Source: Eretmocerus hayati (taxonomy: Eukaryota; Arthropoda; Insecta; Hymenoptera; Aphelinidae). Taken from it: a stretch of DNA of 64,000 bases. Location: the NCBI GenBank assembly GCA_029851415.1, contig CM056743.1, forward strand, positions 78,882,186 to 78,946,185, in the 5' to 3' direction. The position numbers were made by a program, and so were the translations under genes. This document shows, piece by piece, positions 39,930-52,529 of this stretch. The notes beneath the pieces were generated by a model. The model searched no databases, was not told the DNA's origin, and worked only from the letters and a program-made list of their open reading frames with translations. Each line of letters opens with the position of its first letter. Within the stretch, counting starts at the first letter, position 1.

Positions 39930-42516
39930 CTGGCCCATTCGAATGATTCTTGGGGGAGCAGTAGGACTGTCTCCGACTTATAATCCATTATTCGAGATTG
40001 ATACGCACCATCCACCGTTTTTCCTTTGCTCAGACTCAATCCAGAGCTGATTGCAGTGATCCTCAGACACGTAGTTAGGCTTGAAATATCGCTTAACGTT
40101 TTCCGCATGTAGTGCAAGTATTTGTAGATCGGCAGTATATTTTTTCTCCACCTAGAAATCACCATTCCTTGAATAATCTGCATTACTCGACAGCTTTTCC
40201 TGGACAAATGTTGTTCCCAAATTTTTTTGCGGCAATTTCTGGCCCACGGATTAAGGTCAAATTTCAGCTAAATACTGGACAGATTCACTCCAAGTGTTTT
40301 CGAAGCGGCAGCATATAGATTTTCGGGCTAGAATCGGTTATCTCTGATTTATGCCGGTGTTTGAGATACGCTCCTGACAGGGAAATCGGATCAGAATCGA
40401 TGTCAAACTCAACCACGGCTGTTCTCAGAGTCGCGTTTGGGCTCAAAATCCGGAGGATTTAAAGTATAATGCATGAAAGGTTCTTGGGGTGGCAGCAGGA
40501 CTGTCTCCGACTTATGAAACATTATTCGCGACTGATACGCGCCTTTCATTGCTTCTTCGTTGCTCAGACTCAACCCAGAGCTGATTGCAGTGATTCTCAG
40601 ACACGGGGTTGGGCTTGAAATATTGCCTAACATCTTCCGCATGTACTGCAAGTTTTTCTTGATCGGCAGTATAATTTTTTCTCACCGAAAAATCACCATT
40701 CCTTGAATAATCTGCATTACTGAACAGCTTTTTCTGGACGAATATCGTTCTCAAATCTCTCGGCAGTAATTTCTCGACATCGGATTAGGCTCTAAATTCT
40801 GATCAGCACTTGAGGAATTCAATCAAAGTTTGTTCGACTCGGCAGCATATCAAAATCCGAGCTGAAATCGGTCACTCTTGATCGAAACCTGTGCTAATGA
40901 GACTTTCCCGACTCGGAAGAGATCGAATTCGATTTCAAACTCGTCCACGGAAATTTTCAGAGTCGTGCTTGGGCTCAAAATCCTGATGAGTGATGGTAAA
41001 ATGCACGAGAAAGCTTCTTCTGGTAGCAGCAGAGAGGTTTCCGAACTAGAAACCACTATTTTCGACGAATACGCAGCGCTCATCACTTTTCCTCGCTCTG
41101 GAATCGGACTCAGAACCGATTGCGGTGACTCTCTGACCTGAGCTTTGGCTCAAAATATTGTTTCGCATCCCTAGAATGTACCCGGAGTCATTGGAGATCG
41201 GCAGTATATTTATTCATCACCCAGAACTCACCGTTTCTTGAATAATCTGCACTGTTCTGCAGCTTTTCCTTGACGAATATCGATCTGGAATCCTTCTACG
41301 GCAATTTCGGGACTTGAGATTGGGCTCAAAATTCTATTAAATGTTCTATGATCCCACTCGAGATGTTCCTGACCTGGCAGCATATCGAATTCTGTGGTAA
41401 AATCGACCATTCTTGGATGACTGCCATATCTCAACAGACATTTCAGCCGCAAAATAGATCAGAATCGATCTCAAATCCTCCCTCAGCAATTTTCAGAACT
41501 GTGTTTCGGCTCAAAATTCTGTAAATTTATGGGAGAATGTGTTGAAACGGGTTCTGAGTCGGCAGTAGGATTAGATTCGACCCAGAATTCACTATTCCCG
41601 ACTAATTATCAAGGTTCGTCAACTTTTCTCGGCTCAGAATCGACCTTAGAGCTGATTGCGTTGGATCCCGTACATGAGGATGAACTCAAAATACTGCTTC
41701 CCACTCTCAAAAAGTACCCCAATTTATTACAGATCGGCAGTACACTCTTTCTCCACCTAGAAATAACGATTTTTCTAATATTCTGCGCGGCCAGACAGCC
41801 TTTCCTGGACGAATATTGATCTCAAATTACTCTGCGGCAATTCCCAGACCTGAGACCAGGCTAAAAATTATGTTTAATGCTCTAGAAATACACCCAAAGT
41901 CTTTTTGATCTGGCAGCATATCGCATTCTGAGCTAAAATCGACCATCTCGAATGTCCCTTCAGATCTGAAGAGACAATCCCGCCACAAAATAAATCTGAA
42001 CCGATCTCAAAATTCCCCGCAGCAATTCTTAGAGCTGTGCCCAGACTCAAAATTCTGAGAATCGATGGAGGAATGTTTTGGAAAGAGTTGAGAGTTGGCA
42101 GTAGAATCATTTTCGACTCAGAATCCAGTATAATCGATTAATTCGCAGCATTTAATACCTCTCCTCAGCTCAGAATCGACCTCAGAGCTGATTGCGGTGA
42201 TTCTCAGACTTGGGGTTGAGTTTAAAATACTGCCATCTATCTCTAGAAGGTACTCCAAGTGGTTGCGGATCGGCAGTAGAACTACTGACTCGCCACGCGT
42301 GAGTTTCATTCCGTCGAAATATCGATCTTCAACCCCATTTCGCGTTCAACAACCCCCCCCCCCCCCACCCCTGCCCCCTTTGTCTGAGACAAAATCAGAT
42401 TAGCACATCTCCTAGCCCTGTCGATTACGAAGAGAATGCCGTTTGGCTCATCCCGATAGCTTGAAACAAATTTTGAAGCGATTTTTGGCCAGAGCTGGAA
42501 TGTGACGACTATAGTG
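39930..42516. repeat. right arm of Transib-like palindrome
   Basis: Inverse copy of the left arm, 745 bp shorter because it has one rather than two copies of a 745 bp unit. Deduced peptides of the outer 2 kb are nearly identical in both arms, so the arms are homogenised or young. A poly-C run (42,353-42,366) mirrors the left poly-G run. Confidence 0.85.
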
Positions 42517-43288
42517 CGACGCAGAGGAAATGATGAAAGGCGTCAAAACACGTACTACAAGTTTTTTGATTGCTTGGAACAAATTATGTCGACGTTACGA
42601 TAACTCTCGGTTGAGATTGAGCACGCACTTGAACAAATTGATAGTTTTAGCCCCAATCACCAAAAAATCCGCTCAAGCTCTTGTTACAATGATGAACTAA
42701 GCAAAAGAATCTATCCAAGGCCTCCGAGATCTAGAGTGTCCCGTGGATGGATGGAATTGTTGGCTCGTTCATTTAATTGTTCGAAAATTGGATACGGGTA
42801 CCAGAGGAAGTTGACTTATTGTACAAGAAAATGTTGAGGGTTTTTCGACGTATGCTGCTTCATCTAATTTTTTGGAAAATCGTATTCAATCGGTGAACGC
42901 AGCTCATTCAAGGTCTGTAGCGACAAATGAATCGAAGCCTGGTTCGTCGTCTGCTGGAAGATAACAAGGCAATTGTAGTAGAAGGATTGTAAATTCAAAT
43001 CTTGGAAATTCACGGAATAATGAGGGTCAGTCTAGCAGTCCACTCATGTGTATAAATTGTAAAGGTGATCATGCATTGCACAAATGTGAGAAGTTTTCAT
43101 CGCTGTCTGTGCACCAAAGATTTGAATTTTGCAAAGCAAATCGTTCATGTATAAATTGTTTGAAGCCTGGTCATTATGCTGATAAATGTGGTTCTCAGTA
43201 TAAGTGTAGTAAGTGTAAACGGCTACATCATACGAATCTGCATATGGATTTTTCGGGTGCTTCTAAGCCAGAAGATCCTCAAAATTAA
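42517..43288 (+). pseudogene. BEL/Pao gag, C-terminal half with zinc knuckles
   Basis: It continues the gag core (SFLIAWNKLCRRYDN, a conserved BEL gag stretch) with stops near 42,698 and 42,822. Then come three nucleic-acid-binding knuckles at 43,049-43,230: CINCKGDHALHKC, CINCLKPGHYADKC and CSKCKRLHHTNLH (Cx2Cx4Hx3-4C, the last CCHH). Three knuckles of this form are typical of BEL/Pao. Confidence 0.75.
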
Positions 43289-43717
43289 CAGCAACAAGCT
43301 GGTTTTTATTTAATTCACAGTTCTTCTGCAGTATCAAAGCAAGCGCGTTTAGTAGCAACCGCGCGTGTCTGGTTACAAGGTCCCGACGGACAGGAAGTTG
43401 AAGCTCGTGCCTTGATTGACCCAGGCTTGGACTGTTCGTTTGTAGCAGATAGGGCCGTTCAAGCATTGAATTTGCCGTCGCGGGAACCTAGGTTGAGGAT
43501 CAATACCAATTGGGATCGACGCACAGTAGTCCTGGTTTCGACAAGTGAAGTCTTGCTCACTCTACTGTCAAAATTCGATTCAAATTCCTCGTTCGAGATT
43601 GAGGCTCTGGTTCTTCCAGAACTTACCTCATTTTTGCCTAGATCAAAAGTGAAATGTGATTCGGTCACATTTAGATGGACTAACACTTGCGGATCCGGGA
43701 TTTTTCATCCCTGCTAA
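43289..43717 (+). pseudogene. BEL/Pao aspartic protease region
   Basis: ATARVWLQGPDGQEVEARAL leads into IDPGLDCSFVAD, the retropepsin active-site position. The usual D-S/T-G is D-P-G here, so catalysis should be lost. A frameshift near 43,670 moves the following HLDGLTLADPGFF-type segment to another frame. Confidence 0.7.
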
Positions 43718-44706
43718 AGTTGACTATTTATTGGGCACTGGAGTGTATAGTGCAATTCTTGGAGAAGGTTTGGTAAAGGGCCCATCAAAAACTCCCACCG
43801 CTCAGAACACAGCATTGGGCTAGATTCTAACTGTAGGTACGGAGTCAGGTGTTGAAACTGTCAATCCTCGTGTCGGCGTTGATAGTTCTCTGTCAAATCA
43901 ACTAACTGAATTTTGGGGAATTGAAGAACTCCCAGCTAATCGTTATCTTATAGCTGAGGAGGAGTATTATGAAAAATTGTTCAGGTCATCTGTCGAGCCC
44001 ACGTTTGAAGGACGCTTCGTCGTGCGCCTCCCGTCCACACAAAATACTCATGAAGCTTCGTTTTCTGAATCTAGGGACGTTGCGGTCGCATGCCTACTAC
44101 GATCTGAGAAAAAACGACAACGAGATTCGAAGTTGGATGGAGCATACACCGAATTCATGGAACAGTACGAGTTATTGGGTCACATGAGACGCACGCAGCC
44201 ACTAGACGGGTCAAAGCCAGCGCCATCTTACCTGTCACATCATCCTGTATCGTCGATGCATGGATGATTTGTTTGGGGGAAGGGATACTCTTTCAGCCGC
44301 ATTGGAAGCTCGAGATCAGCTGATTTCTATCATGTCGTGCGCATGTATGAAACTTGGAAAGTGGTCAGCAAATCACTTGGATTTGCTGAGGGGGCTCTCT
44401 TCAGAAAACTCAGGTGACATTCCGATAGAAGTCGCCGATGTTGTCTCCACACTCGGATTAAAATGGTCACCGGACGATGATGAATTCTTCTTTCGTATAT
44501 CGATGCCCTCTGCTCCTGATACGGTTACTAGAAGAACTATACTTTCAGAAGTAGCTCGGTTATTCGATCCTCTTGATTGGTCAGCTCCGTTTTTAATACA
44601 TCCTAAAATTTTGCTGCAAAACATGTGGCATTTGATAACTGATTGGGACACTCCTGTCGTTGGAGAAGTACTCGAGGAATGGCTAGAAATGCGGTCGCTA
44701 TCGTAA
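43718..44706 (+). pseudogene. BEL/Pao reverse transcriptase, large internal deletion
   Basis: The upstream part has IDxLLG-type sequence, GPSKTPTAQNTALG with TAG at 43,821-43,823 where Trp is usual, then EEYYEKLFRSSVEP and GRFVVRLPSTQNT. At about 44,240, PSYLSHHPV jumps directly to CMDDLFGG, the YVDD catalytic region, so some 500 bp with RT motifs 1-4 is missing. The remainder (KWSANHLDLL, TLGLKWSPDDDEF, LSEVARLFDPLDW, WHLITDWD) is the conserved BEL RT C-terminus. Confidence 0.8.
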
Positions 44707-45707
44707 GTTCGCGTGTCTCGCTGGTTGGGTATTCTGAACAGTTCAAATTGGGAACTTCATGGATTTGCAGACGCGTCGAAGAGCTGGCTTATGCGGCCGC
44801 TGTTTTGTTAGTTATTCCAGGAGAAACTTCAAACTTGATTATGGCAAAAACGAAAGTCGCGCCGGTACAAACGCTGTCCATACCTAGGCTTGAGTTGTGT
44901 GCTGCGGTTTTGTTGGTTAATTTGGCGAAACATGTGATGAATAATCTGGAAGTTTGGCCATCAGCTGTTTATTGCTGGTCAGATTCGAAAGTTGTCCTGG
45001 ATTGGCTCAGTAGTCACCCTTCCAAATGGGAGACTTTCGTGGCCAATCGAGCGATTACGATTAGCAGCACTCTTCCTGATGCTGTATGGGGGCATGATTG
45101 TTCAGAAGAAAATTGCGCCGATCGCGCAACCCGGGAAGTGACTGCAAACGAACTTTCAAATTTGAACATTTGGTGGTATGGTCCTAATTGGATAACTCAA
45201 TTGAAAGATGAATGGCCTAAAGTTTCGTCAGAACTCGTGTGCGCAAAAGCGCTTGCTCATTTGGTTGTGGAATCGTCACCAGTTTTAGAACACCTTCAAA
45301 AGCATGTCACTTCTTTTTCAAGAATAGTTCGCATCGTTGTGTATATATTTCGATGGCAATTCAATGCTTCGCGCGATTCTGAATATCGTGTCAGATCCTT
45401 CTTGAGTCCTATAGAGTTGAACTTAGCTAAAGTTGCATTGTTTGAGTCCATTCAGAGGCAGCACTTTGCTGAAGAAATCGCAGATTTAGAAAAAGGAAAA
45501 AACTCGTCGGAGAAAAGTGACATCCGAAGATTGCCTCCATTTTTAGATGCTCGTGGGGTCCTGAGAGTTGGTTCACGCCTTCGAAATGCAAACTTGTCTC
45601 ACAACGAAATACATCCAGTTATTTTATCGAGTAGAAGCATCTTTGTTCAACGTTTGGTCGAGGAGTTACACAGAGATTTGTTACATGGGGGAGTTCAGCT
45701 TATGTTG
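44707..45707 (+). pseudogene. BEL/Pao RNase H and pre-integrase region
   Basis: HGFADASK is in one frame and AYAAAVLLVIPGE in another, so there is a frameshift near 44,780. Then AKTKVAPVQTLSIPRLELCA, WSDSKVVLDWLSSHPSKW, FVANRA, DCSEENCADRATREV and GLLRVGSRLRNA-type sequence (RGVLRVGSRLRNANLS). It ends at ELHRDLLHGGVQLML, the start of the integrase zinc-binding domain, where the young LTR element is inserted. D and E catalytic positions (WSDS, RLEL) are retained. Confidence 0.85.
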
Positions 45708-45878
45708 TGCAACGTCTGCAATTTTCAGATAATTTTAAAAATTTTAGAAATAAGAATTTTCAGTCAGCCACTTGGGCAGATGACCATCAGACCAGTCGTG
45801 TAAGTAGAATCATATTTGGTGGTGTCGGTAAAACTAATACTAACCCGTATATGCTTGCAATTTTGTGTATTAACCACC

Positions 45879-45915
<37 letters not shown>

Positions 45916-47610
45916 TTAGATCAATTCCATCGCTTCGCTCGTAGTAACATATATATAAAGCCGATATAGATCCATACCCTTTCCAATCGAGTCCTCATCG
46001 ATTCACTTATACTAGAATTCAACCAATCGATCCCGATATTCGGAATCGATATTTGCATGTTATAGTAATTACGCGTGTCTATGTCGACGCAGGGTTCAAG
46101 CCGCCGAAAAGTGTCTCGAAGTGGGGCTCTGGCCGTCCGAGGGTATATGAATCGTTGCGCGAGCGAAGCTCGCTCTCTTGCTCCTGAAAAGCCGAAGTGG
46201 AACTTCTTCCAAAAATCTATACCCACGAACGAGCAGGTCTCCCCGAGATCCAAGTAAGTCATCGCCCGGGTGCGATATTATATTAGAATATAAAGAATCC
46301 CACCATAAGGCATCCTCGAGATGTATTTGGAATGGGATTAGGCAATAACCGCGGCCCCGGTATGAATAAACCTGCATAGACAGGGACGAAATACTTGGGC
46401 ATCATATTAGCTCGCGGTGGCTCATAAAATATAAAATCCAGGCACACTGCCAAGCGTGTGTCGGCCGTCTCTTTACCCAGGATGGGGAATTGACTCACGA
46501 CCGACCCGCATTACCCAGTGCATATGGATCGTGTAGGATTTTACAGATAGGAAATTATATCGCGTCCGCGCCAGAAAACCATATTTTTCATAATTAAAAT
46601 CTGTGCGATGAGCCGAAAATCACGCGTAGTCGAGTCTTTGCGGTGGCCCGAACACCGTCATATAATAATTTATTACACACAATGTCAATAGAAAATTAGG
46701 CAGGGAACAGATCACGCTTATTATATGTTACAGATAGACAAGGCAGTTTGAATACCAATATCACATATAAAATCGTATAAAATCATGAAAATACCAATAT
46801 ATGGACAAATTTTAATATTTCTATGTACACGGTTGTGACTGTGGTTTGAGATATAGTTCCAATTAATAAATGAGTAATTTAATCGAACGACAATCTTTTC
46901 ATGAGAGATCATCCTGATAATTTTCTTCCCCGATATTATATTAAATATTTTCAGGTCCTCCCGTTTAAAATCAAAGCTTTTGCATAAAGCGCCACCTTGC
47001 TATATATAATATCAATCAGAAAGTAGTGTCAGATCAATAGATTTCAATTATATGTTCAAGAAATCACGAAATCCTGCATGCTTGTTCTAAAGGTAGAATT
47101 TCCGTAAAATTAACGTTCAATCGCGTACACGTATGGGTAAGCCGATTTTTCTGGGCTATATTATCGTTTGGGCATGTAATATAATCCAATATCTTTCATT
47201 TGAGCCCACATACATATAGCCATAGCAAAGATTGCCTGTGTACCGGCGTGCGCATCGATTGAAATGTAGAAATACGAAATTTCGATATAATTCACTTATG
47301 AGCTTATCTTACTTATACAAAACGATATATTTGCGCTTGAAATAATTTTCTTTGAATAACGTGTGGCCGTAGCATGCCATTTCGGCTAGTATAAGTTGAA
47401 TGCAGATTATCCCAACAGCAGCATCCCCGATTGATCGATCGAAAATACGAGGTGTTCGATCGATCCGAATAACACGTAAGTAGCTGTTCCAGCGCAAGCA
47501 GAGTAGCAGAGCGGTATCGCATAGATATATAGTTGCAAATGGTAAGCTATGCAACTCGTTTGCTCGGAAAATTATTAGTAATACAAATATACTAATATCC
47601 CAACCTCGCA
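45708..47610 (+). repeat. 5' LTR of the young element
   Basis: 1,903 bp, TG...CA. Near the start it has a (TA)n run (about 45,885-45,912) and ACATATATATAAAGCC (45,947-45,960), a TATA-box candidate for LTR transcription. Open frames within it are short and shared with the 3' LTR because the LTRs are identical; no protein is claimed. Confidence 0.9.
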
Positions 47611-47612
47611 AA

Positions 47613-47633
47613 TGGTACCCAGCTGGTGGGACG
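47613..47633 (+). other. primer-binding site candidate of the young element
   Basis: TGGTACCCAGCTGGTGGGAC starts 2 bp after the 5' LTR. TGG start and position are correct for a tRNA primer site; the tRNA is not identified. Confidence 0.55.
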
Positions 47634-50624
47634 TTAACCCTGACACGGACCTATAATAAAATCAGCTCTCATCAAGAGCAAAAATTTGTAGGAAAATCTG
47701 CATGAAAACCAGTCGATTTTGATCGAAAAATCATTCAAAAAAGGGGAATTTCTCATGAAAAGTTCGTCATTACCATATATAAATTAGTGCGATATGAAAA
47801 TCGCAAGCGTCTATCTGTAACATAGTAGACTCAAAATTATACTTTTGAAGCTCGAACAGTCGAAGTACATTGACTTTGCATTTCGAAAGTTCGAGCAATA
47901 GAATCAATTTTGTCAACGTGTAGAGACAGTGCCGAGATATATCGTGTTTGTTTACTTCTCGAAAAGCTGTGCATAAGCTCTTTCGTGGAAACAGTGTACC
48001 TACTGGATATATGAATGAGGAAAGTCACGCATGTATCTCGACAACGGGCTCATCTGTATAAGCTGCAAACAAAAATATTGCGATTGATTCATGCATCAAA
48101 GTCGAATACATCGATTTTGAAGACATATATATAGCACATATAGACTATAGTGAGTTATTGGCCAGTCCGTTGGTTTCTCTTATTATTCGTTGCCGCACAT
48201 ATAGCTTACACAGTACGTAGACAATGCCTATACCTTATTACTCACATCATAGACAGTATACTTCTGTCTCTCTCACACTCATTCGAATGAATATTACGCG
48301 TTCAGGCTCAAGCAAGTGATTGAACTTGCAATATCAGAAGTACAGATAGGCATTTGTTAGAGTCAAAATAATGAAAGGTTATTTCTTATATATAACAATT
48401 TTTCGCAAATTGTTACACCCCATGCTTAGGCCGGGGGAACTATTGATTCTTTCCTATCGTTTTGTGCGATTAGTACGCATTTCAGTACTCTCGGAGTAAA
48501 GTCCGGGGGAACTCAAAATGCATAATTATTTGTAACGATTTCGATGCAATTCGATAGAAATTCGTTCAGCTTGGCGAATAATAGAAGTGTTTGTGTAAAA
48601 ATATCGTCACGTCTACGAAATTTGATGTAATTTGAGTTATTTTGAAATGGATATGCTATTATTTTCGCGAATTGTCCATCCAAAAATTCAAGGAAATATA
48701 GTTTACCTGGATCATCAGACAATTCATGCAATAGAACGTTAGCACGAGTCATGGAGACTATAAGTCCAACCCCGTACATTACAACAAATATGAACAAAGT
48801 AAATTAAAATCATGAGGGCCACAGGCCGACAGCTGATTTAGTCTAGACATTTTTGTCACTCTCTTTGATGGACAGAACGACCATTTCCACGCGGCCTAGT
48901 GACCAGGCGTTTATTCCGTCAGGGACCTTCCGTGATTCATGAACGTAGTAGCAGAAGCTCACTGCCAGTAAGGGGTACATTCGAAAATTTTTTCGAGATG
49001 TTGTGAAATCAGCTCACTGTCATCATTCGAGTGGTAATACAGTCAAAACTCATCAGATGTCCGTCACGCCGACCACATTTTAATTTGCTGGAATTTGGAA
49101 TAAATTGGAAATCTCGTGTCGTCGAGAGTTAACTTGAAACCGCTTTAAATGAATTCGAGCCATCATGTGTATGTCTCGAGGGGCAGATCGATAGGCCCGC
49201 CTTTGTTAATAAAACCCGGGAAATTGATTCAGTTAGTAGTCATGTTCAAGTCGCTAATCACGGTGAGTCGCTCGTAAGTAAGGCTATTTCAGATCCAATC
49301 CATTCAGGCTACGTTGATAACGGTGGGTCGTTGGAAAATCCATTCAGGCTACGTTGATAACGGTGGGTCGTTGGAAAAGACAGAAAGTGGGTCGACAAGC
49401 GAGACGGACGCGGATTTTCAGGCGGTACATGGGAACATTGAATCCATTGAGCCTAGAGGGAGTAGTTCAAAGGGGTTAACCGCATCCCTGCGATCAGATA
49501 TTCATAATGAGAACTCGTCTAATCATCGGCAAGTAGAATCAATTTATTCTCGGTAAGACCACAACACATTTTTTTTAGAGAACTCTTACGATGCTGATTC
49601 CGGAGAGGATCTCGAAACCAGAAAATTTCGCCAAAATGGCACAACCCCAAAAAAAAAGCTTGTCAGTCGACCTACTAGCTGTGGATATGTATCCAGAAGC
49701 ATGGTTAGTTAGCTGATGAGTTAGTGCTCATACGTGAAATTGTAGAATTTGCTTGAGATTTCAGTTTTTGACACCGAACTTGGTATATCATGTCAATAAA
49801 TATCCATTAATAATTGTCGTGCATTGTCTTATCAGCCACACTACGGGCTGGGGGAACTGAAGTTCCAAATTTTTTTTATTCCAGCTTTATGAATTAATAC
49901 CTGCCCGCTAATAAAGAGTGACGGCGAATATTTAGAGTCGACAAAAATCAAATTTTCTTGGAATAGAAACATTTCGAATTACATTTTTTGAACATCGGAA
50001 ATATTCTATAGGATCAAATCAGGCCTACTTATTCTTTTTATTGATAATGAGCTTTAGATATGCTTGTTATGATTATGAGTAAAAATCTTGATTTGGAATC
50101 ATAAATACCCTAAATACTGGGAATTATGGAATCCTTCCAAGGAAATCGCTCAAGATTATAGCAAATCATTTTCATTCTAGTCCTTCGAACCAAAGCCAAC
50201 TCACAACCTTGTATAACAATCGATTTCTTGTATACAAATATAACGTCATGTTACTCATTAGAAACATATGAGAGGTGGGTTGATCGATGACCCAAGATCG
50301 TTTATAGTTATTTTCAGTAATGATTTATTCGTCATTCTCATACATTCGAAGCACTTTGCTTCACATTATCGAACCATAATTAGGGTAGCTGAATCGTTCA
50401 TCCAGGAATCACCAAACGGATGTACTTTTATTTCTTGAATTATTGTGCATCATATCATTTAAAGACCCAAAGTATAGTGAAATGTTAACATTTTATAGTA
50501 AAATCACGGGAATTTTTGTTACACGATCCGATGGTCTGATCTGAAAATTGTTTCGTTTTCTTTTTTAATTTATCTCCATCAATCTCCATGAATGAGATTC
50601 GACTCCAATAAATTGGGGGAACTA
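47634..50624 (+). other. internal region of the young LTR element, no gene
   Basis: About 3 kb with no gag or pol motif. GGGGGAACT, the polypurine tract motif found just before the 3' LTR, occurs four times (48,433, 48,505, 49,850 and 50,615). A ~39 bp segment (CCATTCAGGCTACGTTGATA...) is tandemly duplicated at about 49,299-49,377. The minus frame at 48,513-48,797 (94 aa) is unrecognised and probably fortuitous. Confidence 0.6.
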
Positions 50625-50795
50625 TGCAACGTCTGCAATTTTCAGATAATTTTAAAAATTTTAGAAATAAGAATTTTCAGTCAGCCACTTGGGCAGATGA
50701 CCATCAGACCAGTCGTGTAAGTAGAATCATATTTGGTGGTGTCGGTAAAACTAATACTAACCCGTATATGCTTGCAATTTTGTGTATTAACCACC

Positions 50796-50834
<39 letters not shown>

Positions 50835-52529
50835 TTAGATCAATTCCATCGCTTCGCTCGTAGTAACATATATATAAAGCCGATATAGATCCATACCCTT
50901 TCCAATCGAGTCCTCATCGATTCACTTATACTAGAATTCAACCAATCGATCCCGATATTCGGAATCGATATTTGCATGTTATAGTAATTACGCGTGTCTA
51001 TGTCGACGCAGGGTTCAAGCCGCCGAAAAGTGTCTCGAAGTGGGGCTCTGGCCGTCCGAGGGTATATGAATCGTTGCGCGAGCGAAGCTCGCTCTCTTGC
51101 TCCTGAAAAGCCGAAGTGGAACTTCTTCCAAAAATCTATACCCACGAACGAGCAGGTCTCCCCGAGATCCAAGTAAGTCATCGCCCGGGTGCGATATTAT
51201 ATTAGAATATAAAGAATCCCACCATAAGGCATCCTCGAGATGTATTTGGAATGGGATTAGGCAATAACCGCGGCCCCGGTATGAATAAACCTGCATAGAC
51301 AGGGACGAAATACTTGGGCATCATATTAGCTCGCGGTGGCTCATAAAATATAAAATCCAGGCACACTGCCAAGCGTGTGTCGGCCGTCTCTTTACCCAGG
51401 ATGGGGAATTGACTCACGACCGACCCGCATTACCCAGTGCATATGGATCGTGTAGGATTTTACAGATAGGAAATTATATCGCGTCCGCGCCAGAAAACCA
51501 TATTTTTCATAATTAAAATCTGTGCGATGAGCCGAAAATCACGCGTAGTCGAGTCTTTGCGGTGGCCCGAACACCGTCATATAATAATTTATTACACACA
51601 ATGTCAATAGAAAATTAGGCAGGGAACAGATCACGCTTATTATATGTTACAGATAGACAAGGCAGTTTGAATACCAATATCACATATAAAATCGTATAAA
51701 ATCATGAAAATACCAATATATGGACAAATTTTAATATTTCTATGTACACGGTTGTGACTGTGGTTTGAGATATAGTTCCAATTAATAAATGAGTAATTTA
51801 ATCGAACGACAATCTTTTCATGAGAGATCATCCTGATAATTTTCTTCCCCGATATTATATTAAATATTTTCAGGTCCTCCCGTTTAAAATCAAAGCTTTT
51901 GCATAAAGCGCCACCTTGCTATATATAATATCAATCAGAAAGTAGTGTCAGATCAATAGATTTCAATTATATGTTCAAGAAATCACGAAATCCTGCATGC
52001 TTGTTCTAAAGGTAGAATTTCCGTAAAATTAACGTTCAATCGCGTACACGTATGGGTAAGCCGATTTTTCTGGGCTATATTATCGTTTGGGCATGTAATA
52101 TAATCCAATATCTTTCATTTGAGCCCACATACATATAGCCATAGCAAAGATTGCCTGTGTACCGGCGTGCGCATCGATTGAAATGTAGAAATACGAAATT
52201 TCGATATAATTCACTTATGAGCTTATCTTACTTATACAAAACGATATATTTGCGCTTGAAATAATTTTCTTTGAATAACGTGTGGCCGTAGCATGCCATT
52301 TCGGCTAGTATAAGTTGAATGCAGATTATCCCAACAGCAGCATCCCCGATTGATCGATCGAAAATACGAGGTGTTCGATCGATCCGAATAACACGTAAGT
52401 AGCTGTTCCAGCGCAAGCAGAGTAGCAGAGCGGTATCGCATAGATATATAGTTGCAAATGGTACGCTATGCAACTCGTTTGCTCGGAAAATTATTAGTAA
52501 TACAAATATACTAATATCCCAACCTCGCA
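50625..52529 (+). repeat. 3' LTR of the young element
   Basis: 1,905 bp, virtually identical to the 5' LTR apart from the TA-run length and one base. It directly follows TTGGGGGAACTA and is followed by the GTTG target duplication. Confidence 0.9.

Larger units (their letters stand above)
31308..42516. mobile_element. Transib-like giant palindromic element (11.2 kb), TSD CGACG
   Basis: The ends are CACTATAGTCGTCACATTCC and its inverse, flanked by a perfect 5 bp duplication CGACG at 31,303-31,307 and 42,517-42,521. Known Transib elements start CACTRTG-like and duplicate 5 bp CG-rich targets (CGNCG), so both features fit. Removing it with one CGACG rejoins the BEL gag frame. The arms are inverted copies (left p pairs with 73,825 minus p for the outer ~2 kb) built of tandem repeats. 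No DDE transposase was found, so it is probably non-autonomous. Confidence 0.75.
45708..52529 (+). mobile_element. young non-autonomous LTR retrotransposon (6.8 kb), TSD GTTG
   Basis: Two 1.9 kb LTRs (45,708-47,610 and 50,625-52,529) begin TGCAACGTCTGCAATTTTCAG-like and end CCAACCTCGCA. They surround 3 kb without coding capacity. GTTG is duplicated at 45,704-45,707 and 52,530-52,533, and excision restores the BEL integrase frame. The LTRs appear to differ by a TA-repeat length change and one base (47,545 A against 52,464 C), so insertion is very recent. A primer site candidate starts at 47,613 and a polypurine tract lies at 50,615-50,621. It must be mobilised by another element's proteins. 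Confidence 0.9.

Noticed and set aside
48513..48797. 94 aa minus-strand frame in the young LTR element
   Set aside because: No recognisable motif, antisense to the element, no start context or conservation evidence.
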